Assembly: GCF_033297405.1 (NCBI RefSeq)
Contig: NW_026944220.1
Coordinates: 2,736,980 to 2,800,979, forward strand
DNA from: Parathielavia appendiculata
Lineage: Eukaryota > Ascomycota > Sordariomycetes > Sordariales > Chaetomiaceae
Direction of reading: 5' to 3'
Length of the DNA: 64,000 bases
The translations under genes were made by a program, and so were the position numbers. The notes below the pieces were generated by a model. The model had not been told where the DNA came from, made no database searches, and saw only the letters and a program-made list of their open reading frames with translations. Shown piece after piece: positions 1 through 13,204 of this stretch. Within the stretch, counting starts at the first letter, position 1, and each line of letters starts with the position of its first letter.

Positions 1-95
1 TTTTCACCCGGCCCACGAGGGCGCGGTTTTCCTGTATAGCAAGTTGTTGAAGGTCCGGCAAGCCCGAGGGCACAGCGGTGTAGGAATAATAATAT
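1..95. repeat. Direct repeat, copy 1 (about 95 bp)
   Basis: The first 95 bases recur in the same orientation at 2616-2710 with only about five mismatches. Both copies run from a ttttcacccggc start to a taggaataataat end. On the minus strand the stretch reads like a leucine-rich segment (PDLQQLTIQE), as found in F-box/LRR proteins. This copy is cut by the window edge, so the true repeat may extend further left. The simplest reading is a tandem or local duplication inside a decayed gene family member; a small dispersed repeat is the alternative. Confidence 0.7.
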
Positions 96-1800
96 ATCCT
101 TGTGCCTGGACTTCAGATAATTCATGTCGCCGGTCATGGCAAAGAGGGCCCTGTTTTGGGAGGCGAACGCCATATTCATGGCTGCCGTCCTCTCGAGCTT
201 TGCCGGGCCGGTCTGGGTGGCACAGTCACTTGCCTGGACGACGCCGTCGGTGGAGTTATCTGAGTGCGGCTCGAGATACCGCTTTGCGAACTCTCTGATG
301 TTTGACTTCCAGGCGTCGTACCGGAGCTGGTTTCGGAGCTGATAACTTCGGACAGCTCCATCCATTGACGGAAGAAAAGAGACGAGGATCGATGGTACGG
401 GAGAGTGGCTTGATGGCACATAGACCAGTGCCGGAGTTCTTGTTTGCAAGGGCATAGTGGTTACACGCTGACTAGAGAGTCTCTGTACGACATTCCAAGT
501 CTTGCTGGTCGTGGATAGCAAAGCATGTGTGTCGCGACTGACCTCTTCGCACGACCCTGGAGTCAGAGGCGTGCATCGAAGCGGAGCGACCGCGTCTTCC
601 GAGAGTACACTCCCACCACAACGGCGAGATCAGTCGCCTTGCAGCCCGGTTATTGCAACTCGGCATCACTCCATGCCTTCCCGGCGCCGGTGTGATCCTG
701 CTCGAGTGCTACCAATGTCTGGTCGGCTAGTCTGACGCTCAAGGAGTCCTCGTCAGAGATACTGATGCGGATAATCTGCTTCGGCTGTCTGCCGGAAACA
801 CCCACATTGATCCAACTAGGTTGCTCTTTCAAGCGAAGTCGTGTCCAGCGCTAGGCGCATTTCTGGATGATGCAGCAGCGGTCGCCATCATCAATCTCCA
901 ACGGACGGCTGTGGAGCGGGAAGCGGAGCAAAGAAGGCAAACCCTGACGAGACCTGACGAATTGCAATAGCGAGGGGATTTTTTAAGTGGCTTGAGAATG
1001 AGAGTTGGTATCTTTCAGTACCGTGGGGTGGTTGGAGTCAGCTTATTCATACGATTGTGCTGGGCTCGAACATAATCTGGGTAACCAACGCTTGAGGGTG
1101 TTAACTCTGTTGAGTGCAACTTGCAACTCGCAATAATTGTTCAGTGCATGAGTGAGGCATGTCGAGTTTTAAATCGTGACCTGGGCACAAAGCTTTTCGG
1201 TGAGAACCGGCCACATGCAGAGATACGTCAGTGGGACGGAATGTACAGACTTAACGTAGGTGTTGCTTTCACTCACGGCAGTCGCTGCCAGGCCACACAT
1301 GCGGGCACGAATTCATGGAATTTCAGATGAATTTTCTGCTAAAAGTTTTTCCTGCTGAGCCCGCTCTCGCTTTTAATTCCCTCCATACGAGGAATTTCTT
1401 GACTCTCCGGAACAACTGGAAAATCCTCGCCACCACCAGGCGAGAAAGTATCTCAGCGAAGAGAAACAACAGCCTCCTAACTTAACCAGCAAGGTTTCTT
1501 AAAAAAGCATTCAAGTAAGCTTGGAAGTGATTCCTCAGACTCTCTCTGCTTGCTTTGGTAAATTGGAGTACCTCACCAATTCTTCACCTCCAACTCTTGG
1601 ATTCGATCTGAAGCCATCACCACGACTACGCGGACCGATTGTTGCCCACACCTGCATCTGGCCGGAAAAGAGAAGTGAAACCCCCGGTAAATGTATACCA
1701 ACACAATCTTCCCTTATTCAAGGCCCAGATTTGCTAATTCATCCGGACCATTTAGTGAGGAACATCGAGTGCACTGCCGGGAATGCATCAAATTCAAGAT

Positions 1801-3550
1801 GAGTGACTCGAGCTTCATCTTCAGTGGCCTCCCAAGGGAATTCTGGGATAGGATTACCGAACATCTCTTTGCGAAAGACTGCGGCAACCTGGCAGTGACA
1901 TCAAAGAAGATGGAGGAAATCTGTCGCGTGCGGCTGTGGGATAACACCAGATTTACTCCCTCTCCCAGAAAGGCCTCTCGGACCAGCTGCAGTGGTTCAT
2001 CGCCAATCGTACGACAGATCGCTCGACGCCAAGTGACCGTCCTTTGTTCAATGAGTATATCAAGTAGGTTTTGACTTTACCATTTTCTCTGCGTTTATGG
2101 CATCTCACAGTAGCGATATGCGCAACCATCGACCTAAGACTTCACATCGCCGCCGGAGGCACCTTTAGATGGACGGCAGGTTCCGATACGCGTCAGCCAT
2201 AGGACACCTGAGCTTGTGTCTCACCCGCACCTGCATCAACACATCCTGGGTGCGATATCCCTGATGCCTACAAACTTCAGTACCTCAACTTGGTATTTTC
2301 TGGAGTGAGACTGTCGAACACCTTGTGATGTGGTGCTTGGCCCCACCGTTGACTCGAAGATGGGAGAGAGCCGAGGTCAGAACGCGAAGGGACTTTTATT
2401 CTGTCCTACAGGGAATCAGTCCCAAAGCTGCACGGCTAACGGGGAGGATCCTGGACTGGCTGATGGACTCGGGGAAACTGCCGATGTACAGTCTGGCCAG
2501 GAGGCTGGAGCTGGAGCTCGCAGTCTGATACCCTTTCCTTCGAAGGCCAAGAGGCCTTCCCACTTTGTATTTGCAGGATCGCACACTGACCGTTTCCTTG
2601 ATTGTCGATATGGGTTTTTCACCCGGCCCACGAGGGCGCGGTTTTCCTGTATGGTAAGTTGTTGAAGGTCCGGCACGCCCTAGGGCACAGCGGTGTAGGA
2701 ATAATAATATTTTCTGGAGTCCTGTCATACCCGTCGTGGATCCCCGGTTATTCTGAATCTCAGTTGACCCGGAGCCAAATCATCACCCTCCGAGAGAAGT
2801 TAAGAATTCTGTGTCATAGGAAGGGGAGCTGGTCGTCGGTAAGGGACCTATGCGTCATCACAGGCAATGAATATGGCCTACAAGGTGGGCTTGAGGACCT
2901 TGCGGCCGACAATCTAACGGACATGGTGTCGAACCTGGAAGGGTTGCACTTGGAAGGCGGCACGGAGTGGATAGCCTTCCATACAGCATCGGTCAAGCAC
3001 GAAGGCCTGGAGCGGCTCGCCATAGCACTCTTCGAGAATGAGGTACTCGAAGGGCTGAAGCACTGAACGCTGATGCTCCGGAGCGGATCCATGACAATCT
3101 CCTGGGTTGGAGACCCTAGTCCTCCTCGAGAAAAACCCCGAGGCAGGGCCGAAGACGAACAACAGCGCTCAGTGTCAACGACTCAGCGCGTCTCCCGTGG
3201 CTTGCTCGGGGAATCGCCACTAACACTCGATATAGTCTTCCGAACTTGATCAGTTCACCGAGGTCCTTGAAGACCGTATGTCAACTCTGCATCGACTCTC
3301 TTTTCAATGCCTCCCAGACTTTTGGTCCTCGCGCGAGATGCAGCTGAATAGGCAGCAAACAGGGAGCCGCAGACAGTATCTTTTGACATGGTACACTGAG
3401 ATGATCCGGCGCTTCGAATCGGTTCCTCATCTGCGGGCCGTTGCCATACTCGCCGACTACCCAGATTACTATATGGGGGAAAGGGATGCCGGAGGTCAGC
3501 CGTTTCGAGTCTCAAAGGAAAACGCAGGGGATGTCTCACGCGGTGCATAA
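1801..3550 (+). pseudogene. Decayed F-box-like gene
   Basis: Plus-strand reading frames hold gene-like pieces that cannot be joined without stops or frame changes. The first piece (about 1801-1950) encodes an F-box-like helix pair: FSGLPREFWDRI, then CGNLAVTSKKMEEIC. Further pieces at about 2325-2528 (LQGISPKAARLTGRILDWL), 2830-3066 (leucine-rich, ending LEGLKH) and 3278-3550 (LTWYTEMIRRFESVPHLRA) have the composition of the C-terminal part of fungal F-box/LRR proteins, which recruit substrates to SCF ubiquitin ligases. No single model gives an intact protein, so it is called a pseudogene. It could instead be a poorly conserved gene with several introns that could not be resolved. Confidence 0.4.
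2616..2710. repeat. Direct repeat, copy 2 (about 95 bp)
   Basis: This is the partner of the repeat at 1-95, same orientation, about 95 percent identical by eye. It lies inside the decayed F-box-like region, between two leucine-rich coding remnants. The two copies are 2.6 kb apart, so the material between them may be one unit of a tandem duplication. Confidence 0.7.
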
Positions 3551-4169
3551 CCATTCAGCATTCGAGAATAGGGGCCTTCTAGCCATCTATGAAGACCATC
3601 GATAGCGGAGAGGCAGTAGCAACCAGGGGATTCTCCATCAGCCTTAGACGAAACCTAAGATGGATAATTTGAAGTTATTACATGGCATTGTCTGAGCTGA
3701 TTGTGACGGGAGTCCGAATGAGGACACGGAGAACGGCAAGCCCTCTGTGTGGGAGGACAGGTAGGGAACGCAAGGTTTGAAAGGTATTGATTTCGACTTC
3801 GGAAATAGCCAAGCAATTGGATGTGGGTGTTGAATGCATCCAAGCAAGCACTCTGTTCTACGGAGCTTGGTAATCCTGAGGATGACGGTGCCTGGGTTCC
3901 TGAGCAAGTCAGTGGACTCCCGCAGCTCATTGCCAGCACTCAAGGAAGGGCATGCTGCAAGGGGTTTTCTATCCACCGTCATTCCTCACCATGCATAGAA
4001 CAAAGATAAGACCAACCGTCTGCAGTGGTCTGATCACACCGGCCAGCATGCTGTTAAAATCGCGTGCCTACGAAAAGGAGTCACGCTTTCAGGACTATAT
4101 AGAGCAGTGGCAAGAGGCTATCCATGCCCAGCAATTGAGCAGGAATGCAATATACCTTGTGTGTGCTGC
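3551..4169. other. Intergenic stretch, nothing recognised
   Basis: This lies between the F-box remnant and the 3' end of NOP2. Short open frames exist on both strands but overlap each other and match no family I know. It probably includes the 3' UTR and terminator of NOP2. Confidence 0.5.
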
Positions 4170-6956
4170 CTACTTCTTCTCCTTGGACTTGGACTTCGCT
4201 TTCGTCTTCTCCTTCGGCCTGTCCTTCGTCTTCTCCGTGAATTTGCCCTTAGCCTCATCGGTGGATTTCTCCTTGGGCTTCTCACTGGACTGCTCCTTCA
4301 CAGTCTCCCTGGGCTCCGCCTCCTCGTTCGCAGCCTTCTTGCCCTGGCCCTTCTTCAGGGCCCTGGGATCCAGACCACGCCTCCTCATGGCGTTGCGCTT
4401 GGCACGCTCAATGTAGTCCTCGTCCTCGTTGTCGTCGAAACCGCCAAATTCGTCTCCCTCCTCCTTGTTGTTGCCTTCCACACCGATAGGGGTCTTGTCG
4501 ATGACCTCGTCTCTGTTTCCGTCGCCGGCGACCTTGGCGCTGACGGCATCCTTGTCCTTCTTGCCGTTGGCGAGAACAGCATTGCCTGGAGTAGGACCAA
4601 TCTTCTTGAACTTGGCCACGAAGAACCCGTCGACATTGTACAGGTGCGGGTAGTACCTCCGCGTCAACTTGAGACTGAGGTGGAATGATTTGCCCATGTA
4701 ACTGGTGAAGCCTTCCTTGCCAAACGGCAGACCGGTCTGGATGGGGTGAGCATCTCATCAACTCTGTTGGAGTGAAACCAGCATAAGGCTTACCTCGACA
4801 AGCTTGACATTTGGCCGGCGGCTCAGTGCGTAGGCGACGACTTGCTCACTGCATAAAGAATCAGCATGTCTTGATGCCAAGTGCATCGGACCATCACACT
4901 CACTTCTCCTCAACCGCCACGCTACATGTCGAGTAGACCACGTAGCCGCCCGTCTTGCTCGCATGGTTTACCGAGTCGATGGCCGCCAACAGCAGCTGCT
5001 TTTGCGTGTGGGGTAGTTGTTGAAAGTCCTTTTCATCTCTGTTGGTCTTGACTGCGGGATCCTTGGCAATAACGCCAGTTCCTATGGGCCGCGTCAGTAT
5101 GGGGTGGGAACAAACGGGAATTCTTCTTACTAACCAGTGCAGGGCGCATCCAACAGCACTCTGTCGAAACCCCCAATCACGCGAGGGAACTCCCGCGCAT
5201 CGTAGTTGCATACAATTACATTCTACCGAGTTTCCAGTCAGCAGGTCAAAGCCATAATGTTGTGCAGTCCATGGTCCTTACACGAGCACCGAGGCGGTGA
5301 ATGTTGCCAATTAGACCCTTCGCACGGGTCTTGCTGGGATCATTTGCAAAGACAACACCCGTGTTCTTCATCAGCGCCGCCATGTGTGTTGTTTTGCCAC
5401 CAGGAGCTGCGGCCATCTGTTTGGAGAGATCCGTTAGCACTACCAAGCTGCAAGCCTCGAGTTTCAATAACCTACATCGAGCACACGCTCGTTCTCCTGG
5501 GGACACAATGCCATGACAGGAAGAAACGAGGATGCGGCTTGCAGGATGTAATGCCCGGCCAAGTACTCGGGAGTAGCACCCAATGGTACACTGACGATGG
5601 GTTAGCTTCAACACGAGTTAGATTTGCCGCAGATTGAGATCATACCTCGACTCGAACACTTGCAGACCGACCTTGGACCATTTGCCAACCGGCTCAAGGG
5701 TCACGCCGCGGTTGACTACAGAGACCCGCATTAGAGACGTCCGATCACAGGAATCGGGGCATAACTTACTGAGAGCTTGCGCAAGGTCACGGCGATGTGT
5801 CCGGAGAGTGTTTGTGCGAATAACCACAGGGCGAGCAGTCTAATTCCTCTGTTAGCTTCGAAAGAAGAGAGACCACGCTCCCAACACGCACCTCATTGGC
5901 TTCGAAGAACGCGAATGCCTCTCTTGGCGGGAAGAGATTGCTGGGATTTGTTAACAGATGTGCCCTCACGGTGGCACATGGCACACGCGAAGTGATCTGA
6001 GCAACTTACAAGAGCTTCTCTGCCAGGAATTCGTTGTATCCATAATCTGTGAACCGCTGTCAGCATGCGGGCTCTGGAAGGGTTGGAGCCAAATGATGCG
6101 ACATACAGGCACAGATGTCCTTTAATAGTTGGCTGGTGTACTCCGCTCGGCTCCGTCCTTCTTCTGCCAGGTTCGTGAAATCCTCCAGCACCCGAATGGT
6201 TTCCGTTATCCTGGTCCTGAGCATCTGAAGGTCGGGTGCCAGGAGGCCCTTCGTCTTTGACGACAGCTCATCCTCCTCCTCCTCATCACCAAGAATATGG
6301 GGCTTGTCGCCATCGATGTTTGTCTGTAAAGCCTCCTCGCGTAGCTCGGCCTCATTCTCCTCCGCTTCTCTGGCCCGCTGCTGGTCCAGTCTCCTCGAGA
6401 GACCCTCGATGTTGGCGGCCGTCAACTTCTCCTCCCTGTCCTCATCATCCTCCTCCTCGTCGTCCGAGAAGACAAACTTTTCCTTCTTGGCATTCTCGGC
6501 ATTCTCCTGGTCCGAGTCGTAGACTGAGTCGTCGTCAGAGCCAAGGAAATCGTCACCGAGCTTTGCCTCGTCCAAGTCGGAGCCACTGGCGCCATCCAAA
6601 TCGGAGGCACCAAACTCATCGTCCATCTCTTCGTCCGAGACGGGCTCTGGCACGGCAGCCTTCTTCGGCTTCGTCTTGGCGGCTTTCAGCCCATTCTCTG
6701 AGGAACCGGGTGCCTTCTTGGTGCCATTGGCTTGTTTCGTTGACGGCTTCGATGTGACAGCGGCCTTTCCAAGCTCCTCACGGGCCTTCTCGGCAGGTTT
6801 CTCTGGCTTTGCAGACGTGCGACGCTTCTTGCTGGAGCGCACCTCGGTCGTAGTGTCGTCGACTGGAAGGCCCTTTTTCCGTTTGAGGTTGGAAAAGTGT
6901 TCTTCAGACAGCGGCTCAGGAGGGCCCTGTTTCTTCATGCGACGTCCAACACCCAT
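4170..6956 (-). CDS. NOP2: 25S rRNA (cytosine-C5)-methyltransferase Nop2
   Basis: Nucleolar enzyme that methylates a cytosine in 25S rRNA and is needed for 60S subunit assembly. Model: complement(join(4170..4736,4794..4848,4904..5081,5135..5222,5282..5416,5476..5590,5646..5715,5770..5839,5892..5940,6010..6046,6107..6956)), 737 aa; every junction restores the frame. Residues 1-200 are a charged acidic/lysine-rich nucleolar tail. The NOL1/NOP2/Sun core follows, with AdoMet motif I (MAAAPGGKT) at about 398, motif IV DAPCTGTG with Cys at about 470, and motif VI TCSV with the nucleophile Cys at about 524. The C-terminus is a lysine-rich KSKSKEKK tail. The start (MGVGRRMKKQ) sits in good context and is preceded by an in-frame stop if the 5' intron at 7001-7121 is removed; that UTR intron is an inference. 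Ten introns is high for a fungal gene. Divergent from clathrin heavy chain. Confidence 0.95.
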
Positions 6957-7598
6957 CTTGGCGAGTTTGTCGGCGGCTTCTCGCTTTTTGGCCCGCAGAT
7001 CTTTGCAACGAGAGGATCAGTCAACCAGGGGCGCGGGCTCGCAATGGAATGCCAATTTTCTTGAAAACCGTTATCGATAAGCCTCAGGACAATTGGCATG
7101 TTACTGTACGGACGTACTTACTGATAAACTCCCACTAAGCCAAGTCAGCACCCTTGTCGGCTGACGCTCCCGTCACTCCTGACGAGCCCAGCGCAACAGG
7201 CACGGAAGCAGCTTGCTCTTCTATTCTCAAACAGATCGCTCTAAAAGTACCCACATCTGGAGTCCTGCCACACAACAAGCACAGCAAGCTGGAGCCTCAT
7301 TTTCCTCAAACCGCGCGTAGGCAACGAATCTGCACCTTCCATACCGCGCCGACTCAAGAGACGACTGCCTTTCCAACTTGCTTGCTTGATTCTTTTCTCA
7401 ATTGAGCAGGCGCTTTGGATTGCGGGCTTCTTTTGATTTCTGGCTCCGCCCGACGTCCCGACCCAGCTCCACCAACTCTGACCCCCTTTCAACGTCACGA
7501 TTTCAAGCTTCCCGACGTCCATCGACGAAACAACAAATTTTGGCGAGTTGGGTAGTACTCTTTCTTGACCACGCGCAGCCGAGCGCATTCAGATTATC
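6957..7598. promoter_or_regulatory. Shared divergent promoter, NOP2 / clathrin heavy chain
   Basis: The 642 bp between the two start codons must hold the promoters and 5' leaders of both NOP2 (-) and the clathrin heavy chain gene (+). A minus-strand GTAAGT at 7116-7121 and an AAG acceptor at 7001-7003 could be a 5' UTR intron of NOP2. The clathrin side is pyrimidine-rich just before its ATG, as is common for fungal leaders. No clear TATA box is visible for either gene. Confidence 0.6.
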
Positions 7599-10500
7599 AT
7601 GGCGCCGGCGTTGCCGATTAAGTTCCAGGAGCTGCTTCAGCTCAGCAGCTTGGGCGTCAGCCAAACCGCCATCACCTTTAACAGCTGCGTACGATTTCAT
7701 CCCATTCCCTCATTGGCCGTTTCTTCTTTGCCTCGCTGACGCCGGACTCCTTGACAGACTCTAGAATCCGATTCCTTCGTCTGCCTTCGAGAGAAAAAAG
7801 ATGAGGCCACGCCGCCCGAGGTGCTCATCGTCGACCTCAAGAACGCCAACAATGTCATTCGCCGACCTATCAAGGCCGACAGCGCGATAATGCACTGGTC
7901 GCGCCAGGTCATTGCTTTGAGGGCCCAGTCACGGACGCTGCAGATTTTTGATCTGGAGCAGAAGCAGAAGCTCAAGTCTACCACCATGACCGAGGATGTT
8001 GTGTTCTGGAAGTGGACCAGCGAGACGACCCTCGGCTTAGTGACAGAGACCGCCATCTACCACTGGGACGTCTTTGACCCCACGCAGGCGTCACCGGTCA
8101 AGGTGTTTGACAGAAATGCCAACCTTCAGGTAGGCGACATGTTGTTGGCTGGTTGGAGCGCTGGATGCTGACAAGGAACAGAACAATCAGATCATCAATT
8201 ACCGGACCAGTGCCGACGGCAAGTGGATGGTCGTGGTCGGCATTTCGCAGCAGCAAGGACGCGTGGTTGGCGCCATGCAGCTCTACTCCAAAGATCGCGG
8301 CATCAGCCAAGCGATCGAGGGCCATGCTGCTGCATTCGGTACCCTCCGACTAGAGGGCGCCCCGGAGGACACCAAACTCTTTACCTTTGCCGTCCGGACC
8401 GCCGTTGGCGCGAAGCTGCACATCGTCGAGGTTGACCACCCCGAAACGAACCCGGTATTCCCCAAGAAGGCAGTGGACGTTTTCTTCCCGCCAGAAGCGG
8501 CCAACGACTTCCCCGTCGCTCTTCAAGTTTCGCAGAAGTACGGCATTATTTACCTTATTACCAAGTACGGCTTTATCCACCTCTATGATCTCGAAACGGC
8601 GACATGTATTTTCATGAACCGTATCTCGGGCGAGACCATCTTCACGGCCTGCGGCGACAAGGACTCAACAGGTGTATTGGGCATCAATCGGAAGGGTCAA
8701 GTTCTCTTCGTCAGCGCCGACGAGAACACGATCGTTCCATACGTCCTCGAGAGCCACGGCACCGAGCTCGCACTCAAGCTGGCGTCTCGCGCCGGTCTTC
8801 CCGGCGCGGACAACCTCTACCAGCAGCGGTTTGAGCAGCTCTTCAGCAATGGCAGCTACCAAGAAGCTGCCAAGGTCGCCGCGAATTCACCTCGCGGCTT
8901 CCTGAGGACGCCGCAGACCATTGAGCGATTCAAGCGGCTCCCTCAGCAGCCGGGCCAGATGTCACATATCTTGCAGTACTTCGGCATGCTTCTAGACAAA
9001 GGGTCACTTAACCAGCACGAGACGATCGAGCTTGCTCAGCCTGTTCTAGCCCAGAACCGAAAGCAGCTGCTACAAAAGTGGCTGGCCGAGAACAAGCTCG
9101 AGTGCTCAGAGCAGCTTGGTGACATGGTTCGCCCTCACGACATGGCCATGGCCCTGGCCATCTACCTGAAGGCGAATGTGCCTCACAAGGTCGTCGCTGG
9201 GTTTGCCGAAACGGGCCAGTTCGAGAAGATCCTCCCGTACTGTGCTCAGGTTGGCTATAAGCCCGACTTTGTTCAGCTCCTGCAGCACATTGTCCGCGTC
9301 AACCCGGAGAAGGGTGCGGAATTCGCCACCACGCTGGCCAACCAGGAAGGCGGGTCGTTGGTCGATCTTGAGCGGGTGGTGGACATCTTCCAGTCTCAAG
9401 GCATGGTCCAGCAAGCCACCGCCTTCCTGCTCGATGCTCTCAAGGACAACAAGCCTGAGCAGGGCCATCTTCAGACCCGTCTTCTGGAGATGAACCTGAT
9501 CAATGCCCCGCAGGTCGCGGATGCCATCCTGGGGAATGACATGTTTTCTTACTTCGACAAGGCGCGCATTGCCAGTCTCTGCGAGCAGGCCGGCCTTTTG
9601 CAGAGGGCACTGGACCTGTACGAGGACCCCGCCGCCGTAAAGCGCGTCATTGTCAACATCGCCGGGACGCCCAACTTCAATCCCGAATGGCTCATCGAGT
9701 ACTTTGGCCGCCTCTCCGTTGAGCAGTCAATCGATTGCCTCGACGCCATGATGAAGCACAACATCCGCCAGAACCTCCAGTCTGTGGTTCAAATTGCCAC
9801 CAAGTATGCCGAGCTTCTCGGTCCCCAGCGCTTGATTGACCTGTTCGAAAAGTACAAGACGGCCGAAGGCCTCTACTATTTCCTCGGCAGCATCGTCAAC
9901 GTCAGCGAGGACCCCGAGGTCGTCTTCAAGTACATCGAGGCTGCCACCAAGATGGGACAGATCCGCGAGGTCGAGCGCATCTGCCGCGACAATAACATCT
10001 ACAACCCTGAGAAGGTGAAGAACTTCCTCAAGGAGGCCAAGCTTAGCGAGATGTTGCCGTTGATGGTTGTCTGCGACCGCTACAACTTTGTGCACGACTT
10101 GGTGCTGTACCTGTACCAGCACCAGCAGTTCAAGTCCATTGAGATCTACGTGCAGCAGGTCAATCCCTCCAGGACACCTGGCGTCATCGGTGGTTTGTTG
10201 GATGTCGACTGTGACGAGAGTATCATTAAGAACCTTCTCTCCACCATCAACCCGATTTCCATCCCGATCGACGAGCTGGTTCACGAGGTCGAGACGCGCA
10301 ACCGGCTCAAGCTGCTCCTCCCCTTCCTCGAGGCGACCCTGGCTGCCGGCAACCAGCAGCAGGCTGTCTACAATGCCTTGGCCAAGATCTACATCGACTC
10401 CAACAATAACCCCGAGCGGTTCCTCAAGGAGAACGACCAGTACGACACTCTCACTGTCGGCAAGTACTGCGAGAAGCGGGATCCCAACTTGGCCTACATT

Positions 10501-12817
10501 GCCTACCGCAAGGGTCAGAACGATCTCGAGCTCGTCAACATCACGAACGAGAACGCCATGTACAAGGCTCAGGCGAGGTATCTCCTCGAGAGAGCGGATC
10601 AGGAACTCTGGATGTTTGTCCTCAGCGAGAACAACCTCCACCGGCGCTCCGTGGTCGACCAGGTCATCTCGACCGCTGTCCCCGAGTCGACAGATCCCGC
10701 CAAGGTTTCGGTTGCTGTGTCGTGTTTCGTGAGTGCCGATCTTCCGGCTGAGCTCATCGAGCTCCTGGAGAAGATCGTCTTGGAGCCGTCACCGTTCAGC
10801 GACAACCAGAACCTTCAAAACCTCCTCATGTTCACCGCCGCCAAGGCGGACAAGGCACGCGTTATGGACTACATCCACAAGCTCGACAACTTCTCGGCGG
10901 ACGAGATTGCCACCGTCTGTATCGAAGTCGGCTTGCACGAGGAGGCATTCGAGATCTACAAGAAGATCGACAACAAGGAGGCTGCCGTCAACGTGCTTGT
11001 TGAGCACGTTGTTAGCATCGACCGCGCCCAAGCATACGCGGAGGAGGTGGACATTCCGCAGGTCTGGAGCAAGGTCGCCAAAGCTCAGCTGGACGGTCTC
11101 CGGGTCAGCGACTCGATTGACTCATACATCAAGGCAGAGGACCCCAAGAACTATGAGGAGGTGATTGAGATTGCGGTCGCGGCGGGCAAGAATGAGGAGC
11201 TCATCAAGTACCTCCGCATGGCCCGCAAGACGCTTCGCGAGCCTGCCATCGACACCGCCCTTGCTTTCTGCTATGCGCGCCTCGACCAGCTCGCGGAGCT
11301 CGAGGACTTCCTGCGGGCGACAAATGTCGCAAACGTTGAAGAGTCGGGAGACAAGGCCTACGCGGAGGGTCTCTTCGAGGCGGCTAAGATTTTCTACACG
11401 AGCATCTCCAACTGGGCCAAGCTCGCCACCACTCTAGTTCACCTCGCCGATTACCAGGCCGCCGTGGACTGCGCGCGCAAGGCCAACAACATCAAGGTCT
11501 GGAAGGAGGTTCACGAGGCCTGCGTTGGCAAGAAGGAGTTCCGCCTGGCCCAGATTTGCGGTCTCAACCTCATTGTCGACGCCGAGCAACTTCAAGCCCT
11601 CGTCAAGCAGTACGAGCGCAATGGCTATTTTGATGAGCTCATCAACCTGCTCGAGCAGGGTCTCGGTCTGGAGCGCGCGCACATGGGCATGTTTACCGAG
11701 CTGGGCATTGCCCTGTCCAAGTATCACCCTGAGCGCTTGATGGAGCACCTAAAGCTCTTCTGGAGCAGGATGAACCTGCCCAAGCTGATCCGGGCGTGCG
11801 AGGAAGCCAACCTGTGGCCCGAGTTGGTCTTCTGCTACTACCACTATGACGAGTTTGACAACGCGGCGCTCGCCGTCATGGAGCGGCCCGAAAACTCGTG
11901 GGAGCACCAGCAGTTCAAGGAGATCACGGTCAAGGTGGCCAACCTCGAGATCTACTACAAGGCCATCAACTTCTACCTTGAGCAGCACCCGTCGCTCCTC
12001 ACGGATCTGCTGCAGGCTTTGACGCCGCGCATCGACGTGAATCGGGTGGTTCGCATGTTCCAGAAGTCGGACAACCTGCCGCTGATCAAGCCGTTCCTGC
12101 TCAACGTGCAACCGCAAAACAAGCGCACCGTCAACGATGCCATCAATGACCTGCTCATCGAGGAGGAGGATTACAAGACGCTCCGCGACTCGGTTGAGAA
12201 CTACGACAACTACGACGCCGTGGACCTCGCCGGTCGCCTTGAGAAGCACGACCTGGTCTTCTTCCGTCAGATTGCTGCGAACATCTACCGCAAGAACAAG
12301 CGGTGGGAGAAGTCGATCAACTTGTCCAAGCAGGACAAGCTCTGGAAGGATGCCATTGAGACTGCCGCCATTTCGGGCAAGTCTGATGTCGTCGAGGAGC
12401 TTCTGAGATACGTAGGTGCAGCCTTGCCTCTCATTCTGTACAGTCTACTAACGTCCGTCATAGTTCGTCGACATTGGCAACCGGGAATGCTATGTCGGCA
12501 TGCTCTACGCGTGCTACGACCTGATCCGTCCTGACCTGGTGCTGGAGCTGTCGTGGCGCAACGGCCTCCACGACTTCGCCATGCCCTACATGATCAATCT
12601 CCTCTGCCAACAGACCAAGGAGCTGGCGACGCTCAAGGCTGACAATGAGGCGCGCAAGGCCAAGGAGAAGGAGAAGGAGAAGGTTGAGGACAACACGCCC
12701 ATCCTCGGCGGCAACCGGCTGATGATCACGGCCGGGCCGGCCGCGGCTGGCGGTGCGCCCTCGCCGTACATGCAGACCAACGGGTTTGCCCCGCAGCCGA
12801 CCGGTTACGGCTTCTAG
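7599..12817 (+). CDS. CHC1: Clathrin heavy chain
   Basis: Forms the three legs of the clathrin triskelion that coats vesicles at the plasma membrane, trans-Golgi and endosomes. Model: join(7599..7688,7758..8129,8182..12411,12464..12817), 1681 aa, the usual length for the family. The N-terminal beta-propeller (about 1-330) starts MAPALPIKFQELLQLSSLG and includes the typical TAITFNSCTLESD segment after intron 1. The rest is the long alpha-helical leg built of clathrin heavy-chain repeats. The C-terminus ends QPTGYGF after a short Pro/Gly/Ala tail. The last intron contains a perfect CTAAC branch site (tactaac) and its removal joins LLRY to FVDIGN. The start is the only ATG that keeps the propeller's first strand. 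Constitutive housekeeping gene, divergent from NOP2. Confidence 0.97.
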
Positions 12818-13204
12818 AGGTTGTTTCGGTGGTTAATGAGCGGCCATGCCTCTTCGATCCCTAACAGGGCCGCTGGTACTATCCATTTTGATATTCCTGG
12901 CGAGCCTGGCAAGCCTGTGAAGGTGGTGGAACTTTGTCCAGCATCGTCTGGGAGTTTGTTTCCTGGAGGGGGAGGGCGGATAGAAGAGGGGGTGCGATGG
13001 GATGTGGGCGCGGGAGGGCTGGATGGGTGGGTTTCTGGGGCTGATCTTGGGGGCTGCTGCTGAACACAGCGGGAGGATATCCCTGTTCTAGTACAACATT
13101 TGTACGATACTTATCAATTTTATGCAAATCTCTGCCCCTTACTTTATTGCTTGCCTAGGTTGTTTCTCGTATTAGTAATATGTGACTGCCTTATCCCGAG
13201 TCCT

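Noticed and set aside
9727..10641. 304-codon open frame antisense to clathrin heavy chain
   Set aside because: It is a Leu/Val-rich mirror of GC-biased clathrin codons with no family motif; the sense strand encodes a complete conserved protein.
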